Shown here: one piece after another, positions 35,236 through 45,512 of the stretch | Layout: the number at the start of each line of letters is the position of its first letter | Numbering within the stretch: position 1 is the stretch's first letter | Assembly: GCA_021732215.1 (NCBI GenBank) | Contig: JAKFVL010000023.1 | Coordinates: forward strand, 124,001 to 188,000 | DNA: 64,000 bases | DNA from: Hyphomicrobiales bacterium | Lineage (GTDB): Bacteria > Pseudomonadota > Alphaproteobacteria > Rhizobiales > Xanthobacteraceae | Direction: 5' to 3' | The notes under the pieces: model-generated | What the model was told of the DNA's origin: nothing | Database searches by the model: none | The model's input: only the letters and a program-made list of their open reading frames with translations | Made by a program: the position numbers and the translations under genes

Positions 35236-36114
35236 ATGACCACTCAGGCTTTTCTTCAGGTTTTGGCGAGCGGCATTCTGATCGGGCTGATCTACGCGCT
35301 GATCGCTGTCGGGCTGTCGCTGATCTTCGGGCTGATGGACGTCGTGAATTTCGCTCATGGCGAATTCCTGATGCTGGCGATGTACGCCATGTTCGGCCTC
35401 GTGCTGGTCACGGCGATTGATCCCGTTCTGCTGATGCCGATCGTTGTCGGCATCATGTTCGTCGTTGGCGTATCGGCCTATGCCGGGGTGATCCGGTTCG
35501 CGATGCGGGCCAAGGCCAATCCGGGCATGGTGCAGATTTTCGCGACCTTTGGGTTGGCGCTGGTGATCCAGGGTCTCGCGCAATACTTCTTCACGCCGGA
35601 CTATCGCAACATCGGCAATTCCTGGCTCGGCGGCAAAACGCTCAATCTGGGCGGGGTATTTCTGCCATGGCCGCAGATCTACGGCGGCGTGATTTCGCTG
35701 CTTGCGTTCGGCGGGCTGTATCTGCTCATCACGCGAACCGATTTCGGCAAGGCGCTGGAAGCGACACGCGAGGATCAGGGCGCAGTCGCGCTGGTCGGCA
35801 TCGACCGCAACCGCGTGTTCGCGCTGGGCTGGGGCCTTGGCGCAGCGCTGGTTGGACTGTCGGGCGCCGTGCTTGCGGTCTTCTATTACATCTATCCGCA
35901 GGTCGGCGGACCGTTCGCACTGATCGCCTACGTTACCGTTGCGCTGGGTGGTTTTGGCAGCATCTTCGGTGCGCTGGTCGCCGGTCTGATCGTCGGCGTC
36001 GTTGAAGCTCTGACGGCGCTGATCCTGCCGCCAGCGCTGAAATCGGTCGGCGTCTATTCGCTCTATCTCGCCGTGCTGTTCGTCAGGCCGAGCGGCCTGT
36101 TCGGGAGGCTGTGA
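35236..36114 (+). CDS. livH: LIV-type permease LivH (system 2)
   Basis: A 292-residue permease with about eight helices; motifs ASGILIGLIYALIAVGLSLIF, DVVNFAHGEFLMLAMY and LIAYVTVALGGFGSIFGALV. The 121-base gap before it contains a degenerate copy of a dispersed repeat (35161-35182, ACCGGTATCCACTTTTGCGG). It overlaps livM at TGATG. Confidence 0.92.
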   Translation: MTTQAFLQVLASGILIGLIYALIAVGLSLIFGLMDVVNFAHGEFLMLAMYAMFGLVLVTAIDPVLLMPIVVGIMFVVGVSAYAGVIRFAMRAKANPGMVQIFATFGLALVIQGLAQYFFTPDYRNIGNSWLGGKTLNLGGVFLPWPQIYGGVISLLAFGGLYLLITRTDFGKALEATREDQGAVALVGIDRNRVFALGWGLGAALVGLSGAVLAVFYYIYPQVGGPFALIAYVTVALGGFGSIFGALVAGLIVGVVEALTALILPPALKSVGVYSLYLAVLFVRPSGLFGRL

Positions 36115-37130
36115 TGAGCGATATCGCAGTGACAGCGCCGATCACGTCCTTTGTCGCCAGCCGCAGGCGACAGCTTGTCATTGCGTTGATCGTATTTGCG
36201 GCGATTGCGCTGATCCCGCGCGCGGTCTCTGACGTCTACACGATGAACGTCCTCATTCTGACGCTGCTGTTCGCGGCGCTCTCGCAAAGCTGGAACATTC
36301 TTGGTGGTTATTGCGGTCAGGTGTCGCTCGGCCACGCGCTGTATTTCGGCATCGGGGCCTATGCCACCAGCATCCTGTTCGTGAAATTCGGCATCGTCGC
36401 GTGGGGTGGCATGCTGTTCGGCGGGATTCTCTCCGCGCTGGTCGCACTGGCGCTGGGCTATCCGTGTTTCCGGCTCAAGGGTCACTACTTCTCGATCGCG
36501 ACCATCGTCATCGCCGAGATCGGGTTGTTGCTGGTCCACAACTGGGACTACGGCGGCGCGGCGCTCGGCATCCAGTGGCCGTTCAATCCGGACAGCTGGT
36601 GGACGTTGCAGTTCGCCCGCAACAAGGTGCCGTATTTCTATTTCGTGCTTGGGCTGTTTGCGGTGACGTGGCTTGTGACCTATGCCATCGTCGAGTCGCG
36701 CTGGGGTTACTGGTGGCGCGCGGTCAAAGATGATCCGGACGCCGCCGAAAGCCTCGGCGTTACCGTGTTCAATTCCAAGATGGGCGCGGCCGCGATCTCG
36801 GCCTTCTTCACCGCGATCGGCGGCGGCTTTTACGCGGCCTTCGTCTCCTACATCGATCCGGAGAGCGTGATGCATTTCCGCTTCTCGCTTCTGATGGCGC
36901 TGCCCGCTGTTCTGGGCGGTGTGGGCTCTTTGTGGGGACCGGCGGTCGGCGCGCTGATTCTTATTCCGATGGCCGAATTGACGCGATCCTATCTCGGCGG
37001 CACCGGCTCCGGACTCGATCTCGTGATCTACGGCTTGCTGGTGATGGTGGTATCGTTGACCCAGCCCGAAGGCATCATGGGCATCTTCAAGCGTTCGGCG
37101 AAAAAAGCCGACGCAAAGGCCGAAGCATGA
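36114..37130 (+). CDS. livM: LIV-type permease LivM (system 2)
   Basis: 338 residues starting at ATG 36114 within the livH stop. Motifs SQSWNILGGYCGQVSLGHAL, YWWRAVKDDPDAAESLGV and LPAVLGGVGSLWGPAVGALI are typical of LivM. The stop overlaps the livG start (ATGA). Confidence 0.92.
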   Translation: MSDIAVTAPITSFVASRRRQLVIALIVFAAIALIPRAVSDVYTMNVLILTLLFAALSQSWNILGGYCGQVSLGHALYFGIGAYATSILFVKFGIVAWGGMLFGGILSALVALALGYPCFRLKGHYFSIATIVIAEIGLLLVHNWDYGGAALGIQWPFNPDSWWTLQFARNKVPYFYFVLGLFAVTWLVTYAIVESRWGYWWRAVKDDPDAAESLGVTVFNSKMGAAAISAFFTAIGGGFYAAFVSYIDPESVMHFRFSLLMALPAVLGGVGSLWGPAVGALILIPMAELTRSYLGGTGSGLDLVIYGLLVMVVSLTQPEGIMGIFKRSAKKADAKAEA

Positions 37131-37850
37131 GCAGCGATCCCATCGTCATCTGCGAAAAGGTTTCGCGCCGCTTCGGTGGGCTCGTTGCGAACGATTCCAT
37201 CGATATGACGGTTCGCCGTGGTGAAATCCTCGGCCTGATCGGTCCGAACGGCGCCGGGAAATCGACGCTGTTCAATCTGATTGCCGGATCGTTCCCGCCA
37301 TCGTCGGGAAAAATCATGTTCGACGGCCAGGACATCACCGGCTTGCCGGCAGCCAAGCTGTGTGCGCTCGGCATTGCGCGCACCTATCAGGTGCCGCGCT
37401 CGTTCGATTCCATGTCGGTGATCGAAAATGTCACCGTCGGTGCGTTCGTGCGTTATCCGCGCATGCTGCAAGCCCGCGAGAAAGCGATGGCGGTGCTGGA
37501 CTATGTTGGGCTCGCGAGCAAAGCCGATGCGGCGGGCTCCGAACTGACGCCACCGCAGAAGCGGCGTCTCGAGGTCGCGCGTGCGCTCGCGACCGAGCCA
37601 AAGCTGCTACTGCTCGACGAAGTGCTGACGGGGCTGACGCCTGCCGAAGCCCGCGCCGGTGTCGAACTGATCCGCAAGATTCGCGAGACCGGCGTTACCA
37701 TCGTAATGGTCGAGCATGTGATGGAGGTGGTGATGCCGCTGGTCGATCGCGCCGTCGTGCTCCATCTGGGCAAGGTGCTCGCGGAGGGCGCGCCGACGGC
37801 GGTCGTGCGCGACGAGAAGGTGATCGCCGCCTATCTGGGGGATCGTCACC

Positions 37851-37861
<11 letters not shown>
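37127..37861 (+). CDS. livG: LIV-type ATPase LivG (system 2)
   Basis: A 244-residue ATPase. Walker [13 protein letters not shown], degenerate signature LTPPQKRRLEVARAL and Walker B LLLLDEVLTGLTP. The usual DEP is DEV, a variation also seen in other LivG proteins; the catalytic Glu is retained. The gene overlaps livF by 11 bases. Confidence 0.92.
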
Positions 37862-38558
<697 letters not shown>

Positions 38559-38565
38559 TTCAGTT

Positions 38566-38677
38566 CGTCATTGCGAGGAGCGTAGCGACGAAGCAATCGG
38601 TCTAAAGCAAGAATGGATTGCTTCGCGGAGCCTGTCGCCGGGCTCTCCGAAGGCGAGACCCGATGGCTCGCGATGAC
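38566..38677. repeat. Dispersed inverted-repeat element, copy 2 (CGTCATTGCGAG ends)
   Basis: 112 bases bounded by CGTCATTGCGAG (38566-38577) and the near-exact inverted CTCGCGATGAC (38667-38677). It shares the GACGAAGCAATC and TGGATTGCTTCG internal arms with the element at 25496 but differs in the centre. It lies between two convergent genes. Confidence 0.8.
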
Positions 38678-38690
38678 AGGTTTCAAACCA

Positions 38691-38718
38691 AAACGGCCCG
38701 GTATGACCCGGGCCGTTT
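38691..38718. terminator. Terminator hairpin between convergent genes
   Basis: AAACGGCCCGG (38691-38701) and CCGGGCCGTTT (38708-38718) form an 11-bp perfect stem. On the minus strand the stem ends in a T run, serving the binding-protein gene ending at 38740; on the plus strand it may also stop livF transcripts. Confidence 0.75.
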
Positions 38719-38739
38719 CCAGTCAGTCAGGAACGTTGC

Positions 38740-39951
38740 TTACTTCGTCGCCGGGCAGCCGCTTGCCGCCGCCGACAAGAAAGCCTTCTCGCCAGGTACG
38801 GTGGAGAGCAGCTTGTAGTAGTCCCACGGCTTCTTTGATTCGGACGGCTTCTTGACCTCGAACAAAAACATGTCGTGGACCATGCGGCCGTTCGGCAGAA
38901 CCTTGCCGCCCTGTGCGAAGGCGTCGTCGACCGGAAGCTCCTGCAGCTTCTTTGCGACGGCTTCGGTATCCTTGGTGTTCGCGGCCTTCACGGCCTTGAG
39001 GTACTGCAGCGTCGCCGAGTAGGTGCCGGCCTGGATCATGTTCGGCATGCGGCCGGTGCGCTTGAAGTAACGGTCGGAGAACTCGCGGCTCTTGTCGTTG
39101 AGATCCCAATAAAACCCTTCGGTCAGCACGAGGCCCTGTGCCGCGCCGAGTCCGAGACCGTGGACTTCAGCCAGCGTCAGCAGCAGGCCCGCGAGCTTCT
39201 GCCCGCCGGTAACGATGCCGAACTCCGCCGCCTGCTTGATCGAGTTGGTCGTATCCAGACCCGCATTGGCAAGGCCGACGATCTTCGCCTTCGAGCTTTG
39301 TGCCTGCAGCAGGAACGACGAGAAGTCCGACGAGTTCAACGGATGACGCACTGCGCCGAGCACCTTGCCGCCCTTCGATGTTACGACCTTTGACGTGTCG
39401 GCTTCGAGCGCATGACCGAATGCATAGTCCGCCGTCAGGAAGTACCAGCTATCGCCACCGGCCTCGGTCAGTGCACCGCCGGTACCAATGCCGAGTGCGT
39501 GGGTGTCATAAGCCCAGTGAAAACCATAAGGCTGACACGCATCGCCGGTGAGGCGCGAGGTCGCCGCACCCACCACGATATCGATCTTCTTCTGCTGCCG
39601 CGACAGATCGTGAATCGCGAGCGCGACCGACGAGGTCGTCAGCTCGGTAATCATGTCAACGTTCTCGACGTCGTACCAGCGCCGCGCGATGCTGACCGCG
39701 AGGTCCGGCTTGTTCTGGTGGTCGGCGGTCACGATCTCGATCTTCTTGCCGAGCACTTCGCCGCCGAAATCCTCGATCGCCATTTTTGCCGCTTCGAACG
39801 ACCACTTGCCACCGTAGTCTGCGTAGACGCCGGATTGATCGTTCAGAATGCCGATCTTCACGCCCTGCGCGGACGCGGCCATCGGAAGCGAAAGGCTGCA
39901 CGCGGCTACGGCGGCAGTGAAAGATCCAAGTTTCAAAAATCCGAGTCTCAT
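38740..39951 (-). CDS. Orphan LIV-type ABC substrate-binding protein
   Basis: A 403-residue periplasmic protein starting at ATG 39951 with GGGAG upstream; a frame 7 codons longer lacks support. The signal peptide ends near AASAQG. The mature part opens KIGILNDQSGVYADYGGKWS and contains GDSWYFLTADYAFGHALEAD, with a C-terminal pair of small Ala/Ser residues and a Cys (ASGCPATK). It has its own terminator and no adjacent permease on this strand, so it may feed the LivHMGF system 2 encoded convergently or another transporter elsewhere. Confidence 0.9.
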   Translation of the reverse strand: MRLGFLKLGSFTAAVAACSLSLPMAASAQGVKIGILNDQSGVYADYGGKWSFEAAKMAIEDFGGEVLGKKIEIVTADHQNKPDLAVSIARRWYDVENVDMITELTTSSVALAIHDLSRQQKKIDIVVGAATSRLTGDACQPYGFHWAYDTHALGIGTGGALTEAGGDSWYFLTADYAFGHALEADTSKVVTSKGGKVLGAVRHPLNSSDFSSFLLQAQSSKAKIVGLANAGLDTTNSIKQAAEFGIVTGGQKLAGLLLTLAEVHGLGLGAAQGLVLTEGFYWDLNDKSREFSDRYFKRTGRMPNMIQAGTYSATLQYLKAVKAANTKDTEAVAKKLQELPVDDAFAQGGKVLPNGRMVHDMFLFEVKKPSESKKPWDYYKLLSTVPGEKAFLSAAASGCPATK

Positions 39952-40183
39952 CAGTGTCTCCCAGCGGCCCATGGCGGCCTGTTTTTATTGGAAAATCAGA
40001 GCGCGGACTATTCCAGTGTGACCGCATCAGCGCAAGGCTTCGATGTCATACGAAAGGCTGAGACAAGGTCACGCGGGCGTGAACGGCTGTTGCGTAGGGC
40101 CTTGTCACCGCTGCGTCGCAAAACCGTCGAGTCAGAGTCAAACGACGCAGGCATGTTCCGGCCGATTCGCACGAGGGTAGTGA

Positions 40184-41749
40184 ATGCGACTGCGACGTGG
40201 CGCAAAGCCGCTGACACGACGCCGTTTTCTGACCGGAACGGCTGCCGCAGCGGTTGCAGGGCTCGCAATGCCGTCGATCAGCCGCGCGGCAGACCGGCCG
40301 GAACTTTCGCTCGGCCTGCAGTCCGGCGACGTATCCGCGGATACTGCGATGGTGTGGGCGCGGGCCGATCGGCCGTCACGGATGCTGATCGAGGCCGCGA
40401 CCAGCGACAGCTTCAAGGACATCGTGGCGTCCACATTCGTCGATGCGCTGCCGGAAAGCGACTTCACCGGCAAGGCGCTGCTCGACGATTTGCCGCCCGA
40501 TCAGGACATCTTTTACCGGGTTCAATGCCAGAACCTGTCATCGCCGACGATTGTCGGTCCCGCGCAGGCCGGGCGATTTCGTTCGGCGCCTGCGTCGCGG
40601 CGCTCGGTCTCGTTTGCCTGGTCCGGCGATACCGCCGGGCAGGGGTGGGGGATCGATGAAGCGCGCGGCGGCATGCGAACGTATGCGACCATGCTCCGGC
40701 ATCGGCCGGATTTTTTCATTCACTCAGGCGATTGCATCTATGCCGACAGCCCGATCCCGCGCGAGTTGAAACTGCCGAATGGAGAAGTTTGGCGCAACAT
40801 CGTGACGGAGGACAAGGCGGAGGTCGCGCAGACGCTGGCGCAATTTCGCGGCAATTATAAATACAATCTGCTCGATGCCAATGTGCGGGCGTTTAATGCC
40901 GAGGTTCCGATTCTCGCGCAGTGGGACGATCATGAAGTCGCCAACGACTGGTGGCCGCTGCGCGCGCTGGATGAGCCGGGATACTCCGAGCGCAGCGCGC
41001 TGTCGCTCGCCGCCCGCGCCTCGCGTGCGTTTCACGAATACATGCCGACGCGGCAGACCCTCGCGGAAGCCGGGCGGGTCTATCGCAAAATGAGCTACGG
41101 TCCATTGCTCGATGTGTTCATGCTCGACATGCGCAGCTATCGCGAGTCCAACGAAGCCATGCCGCATGACGGCCGCGCACCGTTGCTCGGTGCAAAGCAA
41201 CTTGCCTGGTTGAAGAAAGAACTCGCGCGCTCGCAGGCGACATGGAAAGTCATCGCGGCTGATCTTCCGATCGGGCTCGTCACACCCGATGGCGTTGCCG
41301 CTGGCGATGGATCGCCGGCCGGACGTGAGCACGAGATCGCGGACTTGTTGTCTTTCATGAAGCGCGCCGGGGTCCAGAATACCGTCTGGCTCACCGCGGA
41401 CATGCATTATACCGCCGCGCATTATTACGACCCGAACACGGCGGTGTTTCAGGATTTCAACCCGTTCTGGGAATTCGTCTCCGGACCCCTGCACGCGGGA
41501 ACGTGGATGCCGGCGCCGCTCGACAATACGTTCGGGCCTTCGGTGCGCTTCCAGAAGGGTTGCACCAGGGAGCAGGGCGAGAATCTCGCGCCGTGCTTCG
41601 GCTTGCAGTTTTTCGGTCTGGTCGCGATCGATGGCGCAACCGGCGTGATGACGGTCAATCTCAGAGATGTCGATGACCGTAACCTCTGGTCGATTGAGAT
41701 CGCCCCGCAGCCGCCGGGCCGTCCGGCTTCGGTAGCGCAACGGGTTTAG
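40184..41749 (+). CDS. phoD: PhoD-like alkaline phosphatase/phosphodiesterase, Tat-exported
   Basis: A 521-residue protein; ATG 40184 follows GAGGG. The leader has the Tat motif TRRRFLTG and a hydrophobic stretch ending SRAAD. PhoD motifs in order: SLGLQSGDVSADTAMVWARA (N-terminal Fn3-like domain), SFAWSGDTAGQGWG, FIHSGDCIYADSP, ILAQWDDHEVANDWW and WLTADMHYTAAHYY, which provide the Asp, Asn and His ligands of the Fe/Ca site. Family members hydrolyse phosphate mono- and diesters outside the cytoplasm, usually under phosphate limitation. No Pho box was recognised in the 230-base upstream gap. Confidence 0.9.
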   Translation: MRLRRGAKPLTRRRFLTGTAAAAVAGLAMPSISRAADRPELSLGLQSGDVSADTAMVWARADRPSRMLIEAATSDSFKDIVASTFVDALPESDFTGKALLDDLPPDQDIFYRVQCQNLSSPTIVGPAQAGRFRSAPASRRSVSFAWSGDTAGQGWGIDEARGGMRTYATMLRHRPDFFIHSGDCIYADSPIPRELKLPNGEVWRNIVTEDKAEVAQTLAQFRGNYKYNLLDANVRAFNAEVPILAQWDDHEVANDWWPLRALDEPGYSERSALSLAARASRAFHEYMPTRQTLAEAGRVYRKMSYGPLLDVFMLDMRSYRESNEAMPHDGRAPLLGAKQLAWLKKELARSQATWKVIAADLPIGLVTPDGVAAGDGSPAGREHEIADLLSFMKRAGVQNTVWLTADMHYTAAHYYDPNTAVFQDFNPFWEFVSGPLHAGTWMPAPLDNTFGPSVRFQKGCTREQGENLAPCFGLQFFGLVAIDGATGVMTVNLRDVDDRNLWSIEIAPQPPGRPASVAQRV

Positions 41750-41924
41750 GCGTTCTTTCAGGCCATAGCGCGGCAACTATCGATCTCGTGAATGAACCCC
41801 GGTGGGTTTGTCGCGTTATATCGCGACGCTTTTCCATGGACCGGCCCGGCGTTCCGGCTATCCTGTGACTGCCCGGCGCCAATCATTGACTTCGGCAACT
41901 GGTCCAAAAAATCTGGAGAGAAAC

Positions 41925-43415
41925 ATGGCAACAAATCTCAAGCTCAAGGATCAGCCGGCGGGCCTCGCGCTGAAGGATGCGGGGCTGCTGCGAGATGCCT
42001 GTTTTGTCGATGGCGCGTGGATCGCGGCCGACGATGGCAAGACCATCACCGTCGACAATCCCTCGACTGGTGACGTTGTCGGCACGGTCCCGAGTATGGG
42101 CGCAAACGAAACCCGCCGTGCGATCGAGGCGGCGAACGCCGCGTGGCCCGCCTGGCGCGCCAAGACCGCAAAGGAACGTGCGACCATCCTGCGCAAATGG
42201 TTCGAGCTGATGATGGCCAATCAGGAAGACCTCGCCACTATCATGACGGCCGAGCAGGGCAAACCGATGACGGAGAGCCGCGGTGAGATCGCCTATGCGG
42301 CGAGCTTCATCGAATGGTTCGCCGAAGAGGGACGCCGCATCTATGGCGATACCATTCCGCCACACGGCGCCGACAAGCGCATCATCGTGCTCAAGCAACC
42401 GATCGGCGTCTGCGCCGCGATCACGCCCTGGAATTTTCCGGCAGCGATGATCACGCGCAAGGCGGGGCCTGCGCTCGCCGCCGGCTGCACCATGGTGGTC
42501 AAGCCCGCGAGCCAGACGCCGCTATCCGCGCTGGCGCTTGGCGTGCTGGCCGAACGGGCCGGCATTCCGAAGGGTGTGTTCAGCGTGGTGACGGGATCTG
42601 CCGCCGCCATCGGTGGTGAAATGACATCCAACCCGATTGTGCGCAAAGTGACGTTTACGGGCTCAACCGAGACCGGCAAGAAGCTGATGGCCCAGAGCGC
42701 GGCGACTGTGAAGCGCACCTCGATGGAGCTTGGCGGCAACGCGCCGTTCATCGTGTTCGACGATGCGGATATCGATGCTGCGGTGAAGGGCGCGATGCTC
42801 TCGAAGTATCGCAATGCCGGCCAGACCTGTGTGTGCGCAAACCGGCTGTTCGCGCAGGACAAGATTTACGATGTGTTCGTGACGAAGCTGGCCGAGGCGG
42901 CCAAAGCCATGAAGGTTGGCGACGGCTTCGAGCAGGGCGTCAATATCGGCCCGCTGATCAACAAGGACGCCATCGACAAGGTCGAGCAGCATGTCTCGGA
43001 CGCGCTCGCCAAGGGCGCGCGCGTGGTCACCGGCGGCAAGCCGCACGCTCTCGGCCGCACCTTCTATCAGCCAACCGTGCTCGCGGACGCGACACCTGAC
43101 ATGCTGATCTTCCGCGAGGAGACGTTCGGCCCGGTCGCGCCGGTGTTTCGCTTCAAGACCGAAGAGGAGGCGATCCGTCTCGCCAACGACACCGAGTTCG
43201 GTCTCGCGGCTTACTTCTACGGCCGCGACATCGGCCGCATCTGGCGCGTCGCCGAGGCGCTCGAATACGGCATCGTCGGCATCAACGAGGGGATCATCTC
43301 GACCGAAATCGCGCCGTTCGGCGGAGTGAAAGAAAGCGGCAACGGCCGCGAAGGCTCCAAGTACGGCATCGAGGACTATCTCGAGATCAAATATCTCTGT
43401 TTGGGCGGGGTTTGA
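41925..43415 (+). CDS. gabD: NAD(P)-dependent succinate-semialdehyde dehydrogenase
   Basis: A 496-residue aldehyde dehydrogenase. ATG 41925 follows GGAGAG; the frame from 41802 adds 41 non-family residues. Motifs: CAAITPWNFPAAMITRKAGP, FTGSTETGKKLM, catalytic Glu in MELGGNAPF and catalytic Cys in NAGQTCVCANR, then EETFGPVAPVFRF. The pattern around KPASQTPLSALAL is that of GabD/SSADH, which oxidises succinate semialdehyde to succinate in 4-aminobutyrate breakdown. No gabT neighbour is present; substrate specificity within the family is probable, not certain. Confidence 0.88.
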   Translation: MATNLKLKDQPAGLALKDAGLLRDACFVDGAWIAADDGKTITVDNPSTGDVVGTVPSMGANETRRAIEAANAAWPAWRAKTAKERATILRKWFELMMANQEDLATIMTAEQGKPMTESRGEIAYAASFIEWFAEEGRRIYGDTIPPHGADKRIIVLKQPIGVCAAITPWNFPAAMITRKAGPALAAGCTMVVKPASQTPLSALALGVLAERAGIPKGVFSVVTGSAAAIGGEMTSNPIVRKVTFTGSTETGKKLMAQSAATVKRTSMELGGNAPFIVFDDADIDAAVKGAMLSKYRNAGQTCVCANRLFAQDKIYDVFVTKLAEAAKAMKVGDGFEQGVNIGPLINKDAIDKVEQHVSDALAKGARVVTGGKPHALGRTFYQPTVLADATPDMLIFREETFGPVAPVFRFKTEEEAIRLANDTEFGLAAYFYGRDIGRIWRVAEALEYGIVGINEGIISTEIAPFGGVKESGNGREGSKYGIEDYLEIKYLCLGGV

Positions 43416-43578
43416 GCGTCCAGACTTGGCGGGATTCCACAACATTTAGAGGATGTTGAGGTTGCTGCCATTTGCTGACAGCGGCCGTCGATAGAATGCC
43501 CGCACTCAGTTGTTCTGCAGTGGTTGCAGGGCAGCATTTAGCTTGACCAGCCTTTGGTGAGCGTTTACTTACCTGCCC

Positions 43579-44274
43579 ATGCGACCTGTCCGCCTGCCCA
43601 GCGATCTGCGCCGTGAGCAAATCATGGACGCCGCCAAGCGCTGCTTCGCGCGTCATGGCTTTGCGGGTACGACCACCCGCAGCGTCGCTGCGGCCGCCGG
43701 CATTTCCGAAGGTCTGCTGTTCAAACATTTCCCGACCAAGGCCGCGCTCTATGCGGAAATCCTGGCGGATTCCTGTCAGACCGATCCGGGGCTGCTGAAG
43801 CTGCAATCGCTTGAGCCGTCCACCGCGACTCTGGTGACACTGATCCGCGAGATGGTCGCGCACTTCGTGCATGCTTCGAATTCGCCCGATCACGAGGAAG
43901 TGCAGCGGCTCAAGCTCGTGGTGTCGAGCCATCTCGAAGGCGGCGAGTTCGCCCGGCTGCTGTTCGACAAGATCGGCGTTATCATCGAGCCGATGTTTGA
44001 GGCCTCGCTTGCGCGCGCGGTCGCCAGCGGCGACGCGGTGCAATCGGATACGCCGTCGCGCGATCTTTTCTGGTTCGTACATCAGGCGTTGCTGATGCTT
44101 GCGCTGTCACGGCTGCCGGCGATGCCGACCGTCTCTTTCTCCGACGCCGGCGCGCTCGAGCGCCAGGTTTGCGAATTCGTGCTGCGTGGCATCGGCATCA
44201 AGGAGGGCGCTACCGCGCGCTTGCTGGGTGACGATGCGCAGCCCTCACCCATTCTCGTTAGCGAAAGCGCCTGA
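43579..44274 (+). CDS. TetR-family regulator of the downstream RND pump
   Basis: A 231-residue protein with N-terminal TetR helix-turn-helix (REQIMDAAKRCFARHGFAG, then TTRSVAAAAGISEGLLFKHF) and a helical ligand domain. It begins the plus-strand operon with the MFP and RND genes; the MFP start lies one base after its stop. An autogenous repressor of the pump is the usual arrangement. No clear palindrome was identified in the 160-base leader. Confidence 0.88.
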   Translation: MRPVRLPSDLRREQIMDAAKRCFARHGFAGTTTRSVAAAAGISEGLLFKHFPTKAALYAEILADSCQTDPGLLKLQSLEPSTATLVTLIREMVAHFVHASNSPDHEEVQRLKLVVSSHLEGGEFARLLFDKIGVIIEPMFEASLARAVASGDAVQSDTPSRDLFWFVHQALLMLALSRLPAMPTVSFSDAGALERQVCEFVLRGIGIKEGATARLLGDDAQPSPILVSESA

Positions 44275-44275
44275 C

Positions 44276-45484
44276 ATGAATATTCAGACCGGAATTCACG
44301 CGGACAAAGCGTCTGACAAGACCATCGAACAGAGGCCGGCAGCCGAGAAGAAGCCGGTTCGGATGATGCGATGGGTCATCATCGTCGGCCTGATTCTGGC
44401 CGTGCTGGTCGGCGCGCTGTGGGGGTTCAACACTTTCAAGAACAAGGCGATCGCGACGTTTTTCGCCAACAACAAGCCGCCGCCCGCGACCGTGAGCGTT
44501 GCCGAAGCGAAAATGGAAGTGATTCCGCGGCTTCTGACCGGCATCGGCGATCTAGCCGCTGTCAATCAGGTCGAAGTCACGCCTGATGTCTCGGGGCGCG
44601 TCATGAATATTCTGTTCGAACCCGGAACACAGGTGAAGAAGGGCGATCCGCTGGTGCAACTGTTCGATGGTCCGGAGCAGAGCGACCTGGCGAGCTTCAA
44701 GGCGCAAGCAACGTCGGCGCAGCTCACGCTCGATCGTGCCAAGGCGCTGCTGGCAAAGCAATCCGGTCCGCAGGCGACGGTGGATTCCGCACAGGCGCTG
44801 TTCGATCAGGCCAATGCGGCGGTGACCAAGACCGAAACCATCATCTCGCAAAAGCTGATACGTGCACCGTTCGATGGCGAACTCGGTGTCCGCAAGATCG
44901 ATCTCGGCCAGTTTCTGGCGACAGGTGCGCAAATTGTCTCGCTGACAAACCTGTCGAAGGTGTTCCTCAATTTCACCGTCACTGAAAAAGACAGCTCGAT
45001 CCTGAAGGTGGGGCAGACCGTGCGCGTGGCCGTCGATGCTTATCCGGGCCGCCCATTCGAGGGCAAGATCACGACCATCGATCCGCAGATCAACGCCGAC
45101 ACGCGCAACATCCGTGTGCAGGCAACGCTCGACAATGCGGACCGCACGCTTAAGCCGGGTATGTTCGCCACCACCACCGTGGTTCTTCCGCCCGATCCGC
45201 CGGTGCTGGTCGTGCCCGAGACGGCGATCGATTACACGCTTTATGGCGACTCCGCCTATCGCGTGGTCGAGAAGAAAAACGACAAGGGCGAGACCAGCCT
45301 GATTGCCGAGCGTGTCCCGGTGCGGACCGGAACGCGCGTCGATGGCAAGGCCGTCGTTCTCAGCGGCCTCAAAGCTGGCGATCGTGTCGTTGCGGTCGGA
45401 CAGCTCAAACTGCAGCCGGGTGCTGCGGTGACCATCTCGTCCGATCCGCCGCCGGCGATTCCGGCGAAAGCGCCGCTGAACTAA
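44276..45484 (+). CDS. RND efflux periplasmic adaptor (HlyD/MFP family)
   Basis: 402 residues starting at ATG 44276; the longer frame from 44099 overlaps the TetR gene. A single N-terminal anchor (RWVIIVGLILAVLVGALWGF, residues about 31-51) is followed by the barrel-sandwich segment VNQVEVTPDVSGRV and NILFEPGTQVKKGDPLVQL, then RAPFDGELGVRKIDLGQF and GQTVRVAVDAYPGRPFEGKI. It bridges the RND permease to an outer-membrane channel, which is not encoded here. Confidence 0.9.
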   Translation: MNIQTGIHADKASDKTIEQRPAAEKKPVRMMRWVIIVGLILAVLVGALWGFNTFKNKAIATFFANNKPPPATVSVAEAKMEVIPRLLTGIGDLAAVNQVEVTPDVSGRVMNILFEPGTQVKKGDPLVQLFDGPEQSDLASFKAQATSAQLTLDRAKALLAKQSGPQATVDSAQALFDQANAAVTKTETIISQKLIRAPFDGELGVRKIDLGQFLATGAQIVSLTNLSKVFLNFTVTEKDSSILKVGQTVRVAVDAYPGRPFEGKITTIDPQINADTRNIRVQATLDNADRTLKPGMFATTTVVLPPDPPVLVVPETAIDYTLYGDSAYRVVEKKNDKGETSLIAERVPVRTGTRVDGKAVVLSGLKAGDRVVAVGQLKLQPGAAVTISSDPPPAIPAKAPLN

Positions 45485-45512
45485 ACAAGAAGCCGAAGGG
45501 CAGGAGCAGGCC

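Noticed and set aside
40184-41749. Possible Pho box upstream of the PhoD-like gene
   Set aside because: No direct repeats resembling the Pho box could be recognised in 39952-40183.
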